A stretch of 5,138 bases of DNA from Pseudomonadota bacterium (GTDB taxonomy: Bacteria > Pseudomonadota > Alphaproteobacteria > Rhodospirillales > Magnetospirillaceae): NCBI GenBank assembly GCA_023458315.1, contig JAEXAH010000065.1, forward strand, positions 1 to 5,138, in the 5' to 3' direction. A program made the translations under genes and the position numbers. Positions within the stretch are counted from its first letter, which is position 1, and every line of letters begins with the position of its first letter. Of the stretch, positions 5,031 to 5,138 are shown one piece after another. Below the pieces are notes generated by a model. The model saw only the letters and a list, made by a program, of their open reading frames with translations. It searched no databases and was not told the DNA's origin.

Positions 5031-5138
5031 GCCGACACCTCCGGCGCCAGCGCGGCACGGCGGCGGCGGGCGGCGGCGGTGCCGTCGGCGCCCAGCCGGG
5101 CCTCCAGTTGCGCCAGACCGCGCCGCGCCGGTTCGGCC
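5027..5138 (-). CDS. C-terminal end of an unidentified protein (partial)
   Basis: On the minus strand the frame from the window edge is open for 36 codons and ends in TGA at 5027-5029. The visible tail is basic and alanine-rich, including LAQLEARLG, then ARRRAALAPEVSA at the end, and probably forms a final amphipathic helix. The stop overlaps the next ATG as ATGA, and the ribosome binding site of the next gene lies within its last codons, which argues for translational coupling and a real gene. The tail is too short and low in complexity to name a family. Confidence 0.65.
   Translation of the reverse strand, partial: AEPARRGLAQLEARLGADGTAAARRRRAALAPEVSA
5037..5042 (-). promoter_or_regulatory. 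Ribosome binding site of the 569-residue gene
   Basis: GGAGGT on the minus strand, six bases ahead of the ATG at 5028-5030 and inside the coding end of the upstream gene. It is the strongest such site in the window and decides the start, since the same frame stays open further upstream to the window edge. Confidence 0.8.

Noticed and set aside
3598..5058. A 486-codon open frame on the minus strand overlapping the 569-residue gene
   Set aside because: Its product is an Arg/Gly/Ala/Pro-rich shifted reading of the same DNA. The 569-residue frame has the ribosome binding site, the ATGA junction and a balanced composition.

Overview
The window looks like a piece of chromosome from a high-GC alphaproteobacterium. 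The third codon positions are GC-rich, the HU, thioredoxin and Rrf2 proteins look alphaproteobacterial, and the IS630 transposase tail is of a type common in that class. A Rhodospirillales / Magnetospirillum-like host is my guess; it rests on general resemblance and not on a search.

Layout: every complete gene lies on the minus strand, so the biological reading order runs from position 5138 down to 237. First comes the last ~37 codons of an unidentified gene (5027-5138). It overlaps by 4 bp (ATGA) the start of a 569-residue soluble, helix-rich protein of unknown function (3321-5030). A nucleoid protein HU gene follows (2944-3219) with a strong GC-rich terminator. Next is thioredoxin trxA (2385-2699) with a good sigma70-type promoter and its own textbook terminator. 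Then comes a two-gene redox unit: an Rrf2-family repressor (1868-2290) followed by a WrbA-like flavodoxin-family oxidoreductase (1232-1804), closed by a hairpin plus T-run. The last minus-strand gene encodes an exported DNase I-like endonuclease/exonuclease/phosphatase protein (237-1079). The left edge (1-108, plus strand) is the C-terminal tail of an IS630-family transposase. Between it and the nuclease gene lies a striking palindromic repeat with two perfect 28-bp arms, each built of three 8-bp ACAGAGNN units.

How the parts fit: trxA, the Rrf2 regulator and the flavodoxin form a small redox/thiol neighbourhood, although trxA has its own transcription signals. GTAAC/GTTAC repeats occur both in the regulator promoter and just ahead of the flavodoxin gene, which suggests that the Rrf2 protein controls itself and its partner. 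The predicted start of the regulator transcript falls on its ATG, so it may be translated leaderless.

I see no CRISPR array, tRNA, rRNA or phage module. Most of the window is ordinary housekeeping sequence. The least explained items are the 569-residue protein, the putative Rrf2 operator pair and the palindromic repeat beside the IS end.
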